64,000 bases of DNA, taken from Collinsella ihumii (GTDB lineage Bacteria > Actinomycetota > Coriobacteriia > Coriobacteriales > Coriobacteriaceae). The notes under the pieces were generated by a model. That model had not been told where the DNA came from. It did no database searches and was given only the letters and a program-made list of their open reading frames with translations. Positions 16,445 to 24,595 of the stretch are shown piece by piece. Position numbers and translations under genes: made by a program. The stretch covers positions 469,713 through 533,712 of the forward strand of contig NZ_FCOU01000003.1 in NCBI RefSeq assembly GCF_900046475.1, in the 5' to 3' direction. Within the stretch, counting starts at the first letter, position 1, and each line of letters begins with the position of its first letter.

Positions 16445-19400
16445 ATGAACCATCAGACCCTCTACCGGCCGCAGTTCGAGCACGACGCCTGCGGCATCGG
16501 CGCGCTCGCGGCCATCGACGGCACGAGAAGCCACCAGATACTCGACGACGCGCTCTCGGTGCTCGTCAACCTCGAGCACCGAGGCGGCACGGGCCTCGAG
16601 CGCAACACGGGAGACGGAGCGGGCATCCTGTTCCAGATCCCCCACCGATTCTTCCGCAAGGAGGCCCAGCGCTGCGGCCAGCTGCTGCCCGCCGAGGGCG
16701 ACTACGGCGTGGCCATGCTCTTCCTGCCGCAGGACGAACATGGCGTGAGGGCGGCCGAGCGGACCTTCGAGGAGGGCTGCGCGCAGGAGGGGATCCCCGT
16801 GCTGTTCTGGCGCGACGTGCCGGTCGACGCGCACGACCTGGGCGAGACGGCGCGGGCGTGCATGCCCACCATCAAGCAGGCGTTCCTCGGCCGTCCCGAC
16901 GACGTCGAGCGCGGCGACGCGTTCGAGCGCCGCCTGTACGTGTGCCGCCGCGTGATCGAGAAGCGCGCCGACGCCGAGCACGCGCTCGAGGGCAAGATCT
17001 TCTATATCTGCTCCATGAGCGCACGCACCATCGTGTACAAGGGCATGCTCGTGGCCACGCAGATGCGCCGCTTCTTCACCGACCTGAACGACGCCGCCGT
17101 GAAGACCTCCGTGGCGCTCGTCCACTCGCGCTACTCCACCAACACCACGCCCAGCTGGGAGCGCGCGCACCCCAACCGCCTCATCATCCATAACGGCGAG
17201 ATCAACACCCTGAAGGGCAACGTCAACTGGATCCGCGCGCGTGAGCCGAACCTGTACTCCCCCATCTTCCAAGACGAGCTCGAGCGCGTGCTGCCCATCA
17301 TCAACCGCGAGGGCTCCGATTCCGCCATCCTGGACAACGTCCTCGAGTTTTTGGTGATGAACGGCCGACCGCTCACGCGCGCCGTCTCGCTGCTCATGCC
17401 CGAGCCGTGGGACCGTAACGACGAGCTCTCGCCGGCGCGTCGCGCCTACGACGCCTACCAGTCGATGCTCATGGAGCCCTGGGACGGCCCGGCGGCCATC
17501 GCCTTCACCGACGGGCGCACGCTGGGCGCCGCGCTCGACCGCAACGGCCTGCGCCCCGCGCGCTACATCGTCACGCGCGACGACAGGTTCCTGCTGTGCT
17601 CCGAGGTCGGCGCGCTCGAGATCGATCCCGCCAACGTGCTCACGAGCGGATGCTTGGGCCCGGGCGAGATGCTCGAGGTCGACCTCGAGCGGGGGCGCAT
17701 CCGCTACAACGACGAGATCCGCAACGGATACGCCAAGCTCAAGCCCTTCTCGGACTGGATCTCGGACGAGACGCTCTCGCTTGGCGACCTCGACATCCGC
17801 GACGCCCGCGGCGCGGCGGGAGCCGACATCGACGCGGCGGGGACCGACCTCGTGCCCCGCGCCGAGGACGCCGCGCGCTACGGCCACCACTGGGACGACA
17901 TCAACGAGGTGCTGCGCCCCATGGCATCCACCGGCTCCACCCCGCTCGCATCGATGGGCATCGACGCGCCGCTCGCCTGCCTCTCGCTCAAGACGCGATC
18001 GTTCTTCGATTACTTCTTCCAGCTGTTCGCGCAGGTCACGAACCCTCCCATCGACGCGCTGCGCGAGCGCCTCGTGACCTCGACCGTGCTGTATCTGGGC
18101 AATCACGGCAACCTGCTCGAGGACTGCCGCGCCTCCTGCCGCCTCATCCGGCTCGACGCGCCCCTGCTCACTCGCGAGGGGTTCCGCCGCATCTGCGACG
18201 TCGACCGCGCCGGCTTCGAGGCGCGCACGTTCGTCGCCAAGTACCGGCGCGACGACGCGCCCGGCGCGCTCGAGCGCACCCTGGAGAGCCTGAGCGCGAG
18301 CGTGATCGACGCGGTGCGCGGCGGCGTGAACATCGTCGTCCTGTCCGACCGCACCGAGCGCGACGAGGTGCCCGTCCCGTCGCTCCTCGCGGTGGGCGCC
18401 GTGCACAACGCCCTCATGCGCGCCGGCCTGCGCACGTTCGCCGACATCGTCATCGAATGCGGCGACGCGCTGTCCGCGCACGACTTCTCGGCGCTCATCT
18501 CCTATTCGGCGAGCGGCATCTACCCCTACATGGCGCACGGCCTCGTGGCCCGCATGGCGCAGGAAGGCGACCTCACGGCAGCGGACGGGCATGCGCTCGA
18601 CGCGGACGAGGCGATCGCCAACTACAACCGCGCCGCCGTCGCGGGCATCGTGTCCATCATGTCCAAGATGGGCATCTCGACGGTGCAAAGCTACCATTCC
18701 GCGCAGATCTTCGAGGCCGTCGGCCTGGACGAGGGCCTGGTGGAGCGCTATTTCGCCGGCACCGTCTCGCGCGTCGGCGGCCTGGGCATCCGCGATGTCG
18801 AGCGCGAGCTCGATGAGCGCTTCGACGCCGCGCGCGCCCTGCGCACCTCGCCGGCGCCCGACGCGCTGCCGAGCCTCGGCCTCACCATGTGGCGCCCGGT
18901 CGGCGGAGAGGACCACCTCATCGACCCCGATACCATCTACCTGCTGCAGCAGGCCGTGCGCTCGGATTCCTACGACACGTTTCTCGCCTACAGCGAGCAC
19001 CTCAGGCGTCCGGGGCGCGCGGTGCGCCTGCGCGACCTCATGGACTTCGACTTCTCCGCGCGCACGCCGGTGCCCCTCGACGAGGTGGAGGACGCGCGCA
19101 GCATCGTCACGCGCTTCAACACCGGCGCCATGAGCTACGGGTCCATCAGCCAGGAGGCGCACGAGTGCATGGCCATCGCCATGAACCGGCTGCACGGCCG
19201 CTCGAACTCCGGCGAGGGCGGAGAGGATCCGCGGCGCGAGGACCTGCTCCCGAACGGCGACTCTGCCTGCTCCGCCATCAAGCAGGTGGCAAGCGGCAGG
19301 TTCGGCGTGACGAGCCGCTACCTCTCCTCGGCGCGCGAGCTGCAGATCAAGATGGCCCAGGGCGCCAAGCCCGGCGAGGGCGGGCACCTGCCCGGCAAGA

Positions 19401-21088
19401 AGGTGTACCCCTGGATCGCGCGGGTGCGCCAGTCCACCCCGGGCATCGGGCTCATCTCGCCCCCGCCGCATCATGACATCTACTCCATCGAGGACCTCGC
19501 CGAGCTCATCTTCGACCTCAAGTGCGCAAACCCCGATGCCCGCGTGAGCGTGAAGCTCGTCTCCGAGGCGGGCGTGGGCACCATCGCCACCGGCGTCGCC
19601 AAGGGCGCCGCCGACAAGATCCTCATCTCCGGGCACAACGGCGGCTCGGGCGCCGCCCCGCGCGACTCCATCTGGCATGCGGGCCTGCCGCTCGAGCTGG
19701 GACTCGCCGAGACGCAGCAGACGCTCGTGCGCAACGGCCTGCGCTCCCGCGTGGTGCTCGAGGCGGACGGCAAGCTCATGGACGGCACCGACGTGGCGGT
19801 CGCCTGCCTTCTGGGCGCCGAGGAGTTCGGCTTCGCGACCATGCCGCTGATCGCCATGGGCTGCCTCATGCAGCGCGACTGCCACCAGGACACCTGCCCG
19901 GCGGGCATCGCCACGCAGAACTGCCGCCTGCGCCACCGCTTCGCCGGAAAGCCCGAGCACGTGGAGAACTTCATGCTGTTCGTGGCCGAGCAGCTGCGCG
20001 AGGTCATGGCGCGCCTGGGCTTCCGCACCGTCGACGAGATGGTGGGCCATCCCGAGTGCCTGCGCCAGGTCGCGGCACCGGGCAACTGGAAAAGCGAGCT
20101 GGTCGACCTGTCCTGCGTGCTCGCGCCCGCCGTCTGCGAGTTCGGCTCGACGATCCCGGGCGCGGACGGGGTGCACTTCATGCCCTCGATGGCCGCCGAC
20201 GTGCAGCTCGAGCGCACGCTCGACGCCACGCTGTTCGTCCCCTACACCGCCGGCGCGCGCCGCCATCTGCGCCCCTTGCGCTTCCACGCCGACATCGCCA
20301 ACGTCAACCGGTGCGTGGGCACCATGCTCGGGCACGCCGTCACCGCCGCCCATCCCGACGGGCTCCCCGACGGGCTCATCACCATCGACTGCACGGGTTC
20401 CGCGGGCCAGAGCTTCGCGGCGTTCCTTCCGAAAGGCGTCGAGCTCAACGTCGAGGGCGACGCGAACGACTACTTCGGCAAGGGGCTCTCGGGAGGCACC
20501 GTGTCGGTCCGCCCGGCCGAGACGGCGAGCTACAAGTTCGACGAGAACATCATCGTGGGAAACGTTGCCTTCATGGGGGCGACCGGCGGGCGCGGCTTTG
20601 TGAACGGGCGCGCCGGCCAGCGCTTCTGCGTGCGCAACTCCGGCGCGACCGTGGTGGTCGAGGGCGTAGGCGCCCACGGCTGCGAGTACATGACGGGCGG
20701 CACCGTGCTCATCCTGGGCGAGGTGGGGGCGAACTTCGCCGCCGGCATGACGGGCGGCGTGGCCTTCGTCTACGACGAGTACCGCACGCTCGCCTCCCAC
20801 TGCAACCAGGACACGGTGGCGCTGCGCACGCCGAGCGAGCAGGAGCTCGCCGCCATCCGCGAGCTGATCGTGGCCCACGTGCGCGCCACGCAAAGCCCGC
20901 TGGGCATCAAGATGCTCTACCGCTTCGACGCGATCGCGGCGCACTTCGTGAAGGTGGTGCCCGTGGAGTACGAGCGCGTGATGGAGATCGTGAAGGACGC
21001 GGAGCGCGACGGCGCGACGCATGAGGAGGCGCTCGAGACGGCCTTCGAGGTCGTGACGGGGGCCAAGGAGGTGAAGCGCCATGGGTAA
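16445..21088 (+). CDS. gltB: Glutamate synthase large subunit
   Basis: A 1547-residue protein started at ATG 16445 after GGAGGATAT. Residue Cys15 in HDACGIGALAAI is the N-terminal nucleophile exposed by removal of a short propeptide. The glutaminase domain includes HNGEINTLKGNVNW (about residue 240). The FMN-binding synthase domain contains AKPGEGGHLPGKKV and GHNGGSGAAPRDSIWHAGLP, and the [3Fe-4S] motif is CLMQRDCHQDTCPAGIATQ (about residue 1140). The C-terminal beta-helix (GlxC) domain has the repeated GG patterns. It converts glutamine plus 2-oxoglutarate to two glutamates with the small subunit encoded next, overlapping by 8 bases. Confidence 0.96.
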   Translation: MNHQTLYRPQFEHDACGIGALAAIDGTRSHQILDDALSVLVNLEHRGGTGLERNTGDGAGILFQIPHRFFRKEAQRCGQLLPAEGDYGVAMLFLPQDEHGVRAAERTFEEGCAQEGIPVLFWRDVPVDAHDLGETARACMPTIKQAFLGRPDDVERGDAFERRLYVCRRVIEKRADAEHALEGKIFYICSMSARTIVYKGMLVATQMRRFFTDLNDAAVKTSVALVHSRYSTNTTPSWERAHPNRLIIHNGEINTLKGNVNWIRAREPNLYSPIFQDELERVLPIINREGSDSAILDNVLEFLVMNGRPLTRAVSLLMPEPWDRNDELSPARRAYDAYQSMLMEPWDGPAAIAFTDGRTLGAALDRNGLRPARYIVTRDDRFLLCSEVGALEIDPANVLTSGCLGPGEMLEVDLERGRIRYNDEIRNGYAKLKPFSDWISDETLSLGDLDIRDARGAAGADIDAAGTDLVPRAEDAARYGHHWDDINEVLRPMASTGSTPLASMGIDAPLACLSLKTRSFFDYFFQLFAQVTNPPIDALRERLVTSTVLYLGNHGNLLEDCRASCRLIRLDAPLLTREGFRRICDVDRAGFEARTFVAKYRRDDAPGALERTLESLSASVIDAVRGGVNIVVLSDRTERDEVPVPSLLAVGAVHNALMRAGLRTFADIVIECGDALSAHDFSALISYSASGIYPYMAHGLVARMAQEGDLTAADGHALDADEAIANYNRAAVAGIVSIMSKMGISTVQSYHSAQIFEAVGLDEGLVERYFAGTVSRVGGLGIRDVERELDERFDAARALRTSPAPDALPSLGLTMWRPVGGEDHLIDPDTIYLLQQAVRSDSYDTFLAYSEHLRRPGRAVRLRDLMDFDFSARTPVPLDEVEDARSIVTRFNTGAMSYGSISQEAHECMAIAMNRLHGRSNSGEGGEDPRREDLLPNGDSACSAIKQVASGRFGVTSRYLSSARELQIKMAQGAKPGEGGHLPGKKVYPWIARVRQSTPGIGLISPPPHHDIYSIEDLAELIFDLKCANPDARVSVKLVSEAGVGTIATGVAKGAADKILISGHNGGSGAAPRDSIWHAGLPLELGLAETQQTLVRNGLRSRVVLEADGKLMDGTDVAVACLLGAEEFGFATMPLIAMGCLMQRDCHQDTCPAGIATQNCRLRHRFAGKPEHVENFMLFVAEQLREVMARLGFRTVDEMVGHPECLRQVAAPGNWKSELVDLSCVLAPAVCEFGSTIPGADGVHFMPSMAADVQLERTLDATLFVPYTAGARRHLRPLRFHADIANVNRCVGTMLGHAVTAAHPDGLPDGLITIDCTGSAGQSFAAFLPKGVELNVEGDANDYFGKGLSGGTVSVRPAETASYKFDENIIVGNVAFMGATGGRGFVNGRAGQRFCVRNSGATVVVEGVGAHGCEYMTGGTVLILGEVGANFAAGMTGGVAFVYDEYRTLASHCNQDTVALRTPSEQELAAIRELIVAHVRATQSPLGIKMLYRFDAIAAHFVKVVPVEYERVMEIVKDAERDGATHEEALETAFEVVTGAKEVKRHG

Positions 21089-21446
21089 GCCGGGAGCGTT
21101 TCTCGCACACGGACGCAAGGTGCACGAGTTGCGCCCGGCCGCAGAGCGCGTGCGCGACTACGACGAGCTCTACCGAGAGCTCGACTGCGGCGAGCGCCGC
21201 GTGCAGGCAAGCCGCTGCATGATGTGCGGCGTCGCCTTCTGCCAGGCGGGTCATCCCTTTGGACGGGCGCGCTCGAGCGGCTGCCCGCTGCACAACCTCA
21301 TCCCCGAGTGGAACGACCTCGTGTGGCGCGGACGCTGGCGCGAGGCGGCCGAGCGCCTGGCGCTCACGAGCCCGCTGCCCGAGTTCACGAGCCGGGTCCG
21401 GAAGAGCACACGTCTGAACTCCAGTCACCCCTCGGCGTCCGCGTGA
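21081..21446 (+). pseudogene. gltD: Glutamate synthase small subunit, N-terminal fragment (cut by adapter sequence)
   Basis: ATG 21081 opens a frame with the GltD N-terminus: a Cys-rich Fe-S region with RCMMCGVAFCQAGHPFG and GCPLHNLIPEWND, then PLPEFTSRV (about residue 106). At that point the expected CPAPCE motif and the first FAD-binding GxGxxG are absent. The frame instead reads through 21399-21428, an exact Illumina adapter sequence, giving the artificial tail RKSTRLNSSH, and stops at 21446. About 60-70 residues of normal GltD are therefore missing at this junction. The real genome probably has an intact gltD. Confidence 0.85.
21399..21428 (+). other. Illumina TruSeq adapter sequence embedded in gltD
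   Basis: Thirty consecutive bases equal the TruSeq read adapter from its CGGAAGAGCACACGTC start through CTGAACTCCAGTCAC. On the minus strand the same piece gives the peptide MTGVQTCALP, well known as an artefact in protein databases. It marks an assembly error that removed about 200 bases of gltD, not a biological insertion. Confidence 0.96.
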
Positions 21447-22399
21447 CGGTCGTCGAGCGCTCCGACCGTCCGGGCGGCCTGCTCATGTACGGCATCCCCA
21501 ACATGAAGCTCCCGAAGGACATCGTGGAGCGCCGATGCGCGCTCATGGAGGAGCGCGGCATCTCCTTCATGCTGAACACCGACGCGGCGAATCCCGCCGT
21601 CGCCGCCGAGCTCACCTCCGCGTACGACGCCGTCGTCATCGCCTGCGGCGCGGGCGCCGCGCGCACGCTCGACGTCCCCGGCATCGACGCGACAGGCGTG
21701 ACGATGGCCGTCGACTACCTCACCTCCTCCACCCGCGCCGTCCTCGACAAGGCCGCGCCCGCCATCGACGCGCGCGGCCTCGACGTCGTGGTCATCGGCG
21801 GCGGCGACACGGGCAACGATTGCGTGGGCACCGCCGTCCGCCAGGGCGCGCGCAGCGTCCGCCAGCTCGAGGTCATGCCCGAGCCGCCCGAGCAGCGCGA
21901 CCCGAGCAACCCCTGGCCCCAGTGGCCCAACGTCAAGAAGACCGACTACGGCCAGCAGGAGGCGATCGAGCTCATGGGCGGCGAAATGCGCTCGTGGTCC
22001 GTGGACACGCGCGCCGTGCTGGTCGACGACGACGGACGGGTCCGCGCGCTTAAGATCGTCGATGTCGACTGGTCGGAAGGCTCGCCGGCACCCGTCGCGG
22101 CGACCGAGCGCGAGCTGCCCGCCCAGCTCGTCCTCATCGCCTGCGGGTTCACCGGCCCCCAGCGCAGCGTGGTGGAGGCGCTGGGCGCGACCCTGCCCGA
22201 ACCCGGCGCCGGAAGGCAGTTGCCCGTTATGGCCGAGGCCGGAAGCCATCGCTGCGCGTGCGCGGCGGGGACCGTCGAGCCCGCGCACGGCGTATGGGCC
22301 TGCGGCGATGCCCGGTCCGGCGCATCGCTCGTGGTCAACGCCATTGCCGACGGCGTCGCCTGCGCCCACGAAGTCGCCGACGCCCTAAGCGCCCGCTAG
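21443..22399 (+). pseudogene. gltD: Glutamate synthase small subunit, C-terminal fragment
   Basis: From just after the adapter the GltD frame resumes at VTVVERSDRPGGLLMYGIPNMKLPK (read here as VTVVERSDRPGG then LLMYGIPN), the end of the first FAD-binding region. It continues with the NADPH-binding motif VVIGGGDTGNDCVGTA (about 115 residues on) and the FAD-contacting VWACGDARSGASLVVNAI near the end. About 319 residues are present. With the N-terminal fragment and roughly 65 missing residues, total length would fit the usual 480-490 residues. It passes electrons from NADPH to GltB. The GTG at 21443 is only the first in-frame start in the broken sequence. Confidence 0.85.
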
Positions 22400-22880
22400 G
22401 GCATGTGAGCGCACCCCCAAGCCCGCGTCCGCGACCCGGCTTGGGGGTGCAAATCGGGGGACGTACCTGTTGCGTGCATTAGCGCATATCGAGGACGTAC
22501 CTTGGGAATGCATTTTCGTATCCACAGGTGCGTCTCATATGCTTTTCTACATACAACAGGTAAATCTGGGGACGTACCTGCCCCATACACTCGTGCAAAT
22601 CGGGGGACGTACCTTCTTCATGCATTTCTGTACCCCCCAATAGGTACGTCCCATATGCATTTCTGCACCCACAGGTACGTCCTATATACACTAATAAACA
22701 TAACAGATACATCCCTGATATGCGCTAGTGCACGCAACAGGTACGTCCCCGATTTGCAAAAATGCACGCGGCAGGTACGTCCCCCGATTTGCACCACCGT
22801 GAACAACGCGTTTCGGCGCGAACGGTGCTGCCGCAACACGTGCGCGCGGTGTATGATGCCTCTTCAATGCATCACGCTGC
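22400..22880. repeat. Cluster of short interspersed repeats (family A) between gltD and metF
   Basis: About 350 bases (22445-22798) consist of degenerate copies of a unit close to GTGCAAATCGGGGACGTACC followed by TGTTGCGTGCAT. I count roughly nine units, some forward (near 22450, 22485, 22570, 22600) and some inverted (near 22640, 22670, 22735, 22770), so the whole can fold into a long imperfect hairpin. The first and last units are the best conserved. It contains stop codons in all frames and no gene. Two-unit palindromes of the same family occur at 41371-41436 and 50755-50818. Confidence 0.85.
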
Positions 22881-22895
22881 ACAAGGGGGAGCACC

Positions 22896-23771
22896 ATGAG
22901 AATCGACCAGATATTCGCCGATGCGCGCACGGCCGGCGCCCAGCCCGTCTCGTTCGAGATGTTTCCCCCCAAAGGTGAGCTCACGCTCGAGCGCGCCCGC
23001 GAGGTCGCCGCGCAGTTCGCCACGGATGGACCCGATTTCATCAGCGTGACCTACTCCGCCGGTGGCTCGGGCAACTCCGACGCCACCGCGCGCATCGCCT
23101 CGATGATCTCCACGGAGTTCGGCATCCCGTCTGTCGCGCACCTCACCTGCATCTCGCTCACGCACGACACGCTCGCTGAGAAGATCTCCGAGTTCCGCGC
23201 CGCGGGCGTGGAGAACGTGCTGGCGCTGCGCGGCGACCTGCCGGCGGGGATGTCCGAGGCGGAGGCGGGCGACATCGCCTTCCCCTACGCGAAGGACCTC
23301 ATCCCGGCGCTGGTGGACGCCGGCTTCTGCGTGGGCGGAGCAGCCTATCCCGAAGGGCATCTGACCTGCGACGACCTGCCGACTTCGGTCAAGCACCTCA
23401 AGCAGAAGCAGGATGCGGGCGCGGGCTTTTTCGTCACGCAGCTGTTTTTCGACAACGACTACTTCTACCGCTTCCTCGAGCTCGCCGACGCGGCGGGCAT
23501 CACCGTCCCCATCACGGCGGGCATCATGCCGTTCATGAGCAAGCAACAGATCACCCGCATGGTCTTCACCTGCGCCGCCTCGCTGCCCTCCCCCGTCATC
23601 AAGATCCTCGCGCGCTACGAGGACGACCCCGAGAGCCTGCGCCAGGCGGGCATCGAATACGCATGCCGCCAGCTGGAGGACCTGAAGGCGCACGGCGCCG
23701 AGGGCCTGCACGTCTACACGATGAACCGACCCGACGTCGCCCGCGCGTGCATGAGCGCGCTGCGCATCTGA
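22896..23771 (+). CDS. metF: Methylenetetrahydrofolate reductase
   Basis: A 291-residue FAD enzyme that reduces 5,10-methylene- to 5-methyltetrahydrofolate. ATG 22896 follows AAGGGGGAGCACC. Family marks are SFEMFPPKG (catalytic Glu, about residue 20), ISVTYSAGGSGN, AHLTCISLT, NVLALRGDLP, GGAAYPEGHL, KQDAGAGFFVTQLFFDN and PITAGIMPFMS. The order and length match bacterial MetF. It is the first gene of a compact set with the MetH reactivation protein (TGATG overlap) and metH, so the methyl donor and its consumer are made together for methionine synthesis. Confidence 0.95.
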   Translation: MRIDQIFADARTAGAQPVSFEMFPPKGELTLERAREVAAQFATDGPDFISVTYSAGGSGNSDATARIASMISTEFGIPSVAHLTCISLTHDTLAEKISEFRAAGVENVLALRGDLPAGMSEAEAGDIAFPYAKDLIPALVDAGFCVGGAAYPEGHLTCDDLPTSVKHLKQKQDAGAGFFVTQLFFDNDYFYRFLELADAAGITVPITAGIMPFMSKQQITRMVFTCAASLPSPVIKILARYEDDPESLRQAGIEYACRQLEDLKAHGAEGLHVYTMNRPDVARACMSALRI

Positions 23772-24571
23772 TGGCGGGCACGAACCGCACGGACGCCGCG
23801 CGCACCCAGAAGGCATCCGACCTCTCCCTGCTGGCGGGTCCCGTCCTGTACCGACCGGATGCCGCAGAGGAGCTTCGCATCGACCGCACCGAGATGCTGC
23901 GGTACCTGGGCCATGCGGGGCAAAAGGTCGATGGCGAGCTCTCGGAGCGCATCGAGGGCATCGCGCGCGAGGTCGAGCAGACGGTCGACCCCCATGGCGT
24001 CATCCAGGCGTTTCCCGTCGATGCGACCGGCGTCGACGAGGTGGGGATGCCGTGCATCCGCCTGACGGGAACCACGATCGAGCTGCGCGGCCGAGATATC
24101 TTCCGGCACCTGAAAGACGCATCCGCCTGCGCGGTGGTCGCATGCACGCTCGGCATGGGCACCGAGCGGCGCCTGCGCCTGCTGAGCGGCCAGCGCCCGC
24201 TCGATGCCGCCCTCTACGATGCCGCCGCCTCGGCATACGTGGAGTGTGCCGTCGACGCCATGGAGCATATCGTGCGCCGCGAGGCCGCCGCGGCGGGACG
24301 CACCTGCACCTGGCGCTTCTCGTGCGGCTACGGCGACTGCCCGCTCGCCGCCCAAGACGCCATCGTGGCCAGCCTCAACGCCGGCCGCCTGATCGGCCTC
24401 ACGACCACGCCGACCCACCTGCTGCTCCCCTCGAAGAGCGTGACGGCGCTCATCGGCATCATCGACGGGAAGGACGCGGCCGAACGAAACGGTGAGCGCC
24501 CCTCCTGCGCCATCTGCCGCCTGCGCGGCAACTGCGCGTTTCGCGCCCACGGAACAACCTGCTACGCCTGA
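23771..24571 (+). CDS. Stand-alone methionine synthase reactivation domain protein
   Basis: A 266-residue protein whose ATG overlaps the metF stop. The middle resembles the AdoMet-binding activation domain normally at the C-terminus of MetH, including RFSCGYGDCPLAAQ (family RxSxGY-type AdoMet/cobalamin contact, about residue 180) and LTTTPTHLLLPSKSVTALIG. The end has a Cys cluster, CAICRLRGNCAFRAHGTTC, seen in separate versions of this protein. It should allow reductive methylation of inactive cobalamin on MetH by S-adenosylmethionine. Its presence explains why the downstream MetH lacks this domain. The N-terminal about 20 residues are variable. Confidence 0.88.
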   Translation: MAGTNRTDAARTQKASDLSLLAGPVLYRPDAAEELRIDRTEMLRYLGHAGQKVDGELSERIEGIAREVEQTVDPHGVIQAFPVDATGVDEVGMPCIRLTGTTIELRGRDIFRHLKDASACAVVACTLGMGTERRLRLLSGQRPLDAALYDAAASAYVECAVDAMEHIVRREAAAAGRTCTWRFSCGYGDCPLAAQDAIVASLNAGRLIGLTTTPTHLLLPSKSVTALIGIIDGKDAAERNGERPSCAICRLRGNCAFRAHGTTCYA

Positions 24572-24595
24572 CACCCACCCGACCCGGAGTCCCAC

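Noticed and set aside
16361-21118. A 1585-residue open frame on the minus strand opposite gltB
   Set aside because: It mirrors gltB in a GC-rich gene, has low-complexity Ala/Arg/Val/Glu content and no ribosome site. All GltB motifs are on the plus strand.
20907-21428. Minus-strand frame beginning MTGVQTCALP
   Set aside because: The start lies inside the Illumina adapter; the peptide is a known artefact.
22445-22798. CRISPR array
   Set aside because: The repeated units are degenerate, occur in both orientations and have no constant-length unique spacers; there are no cas genes.
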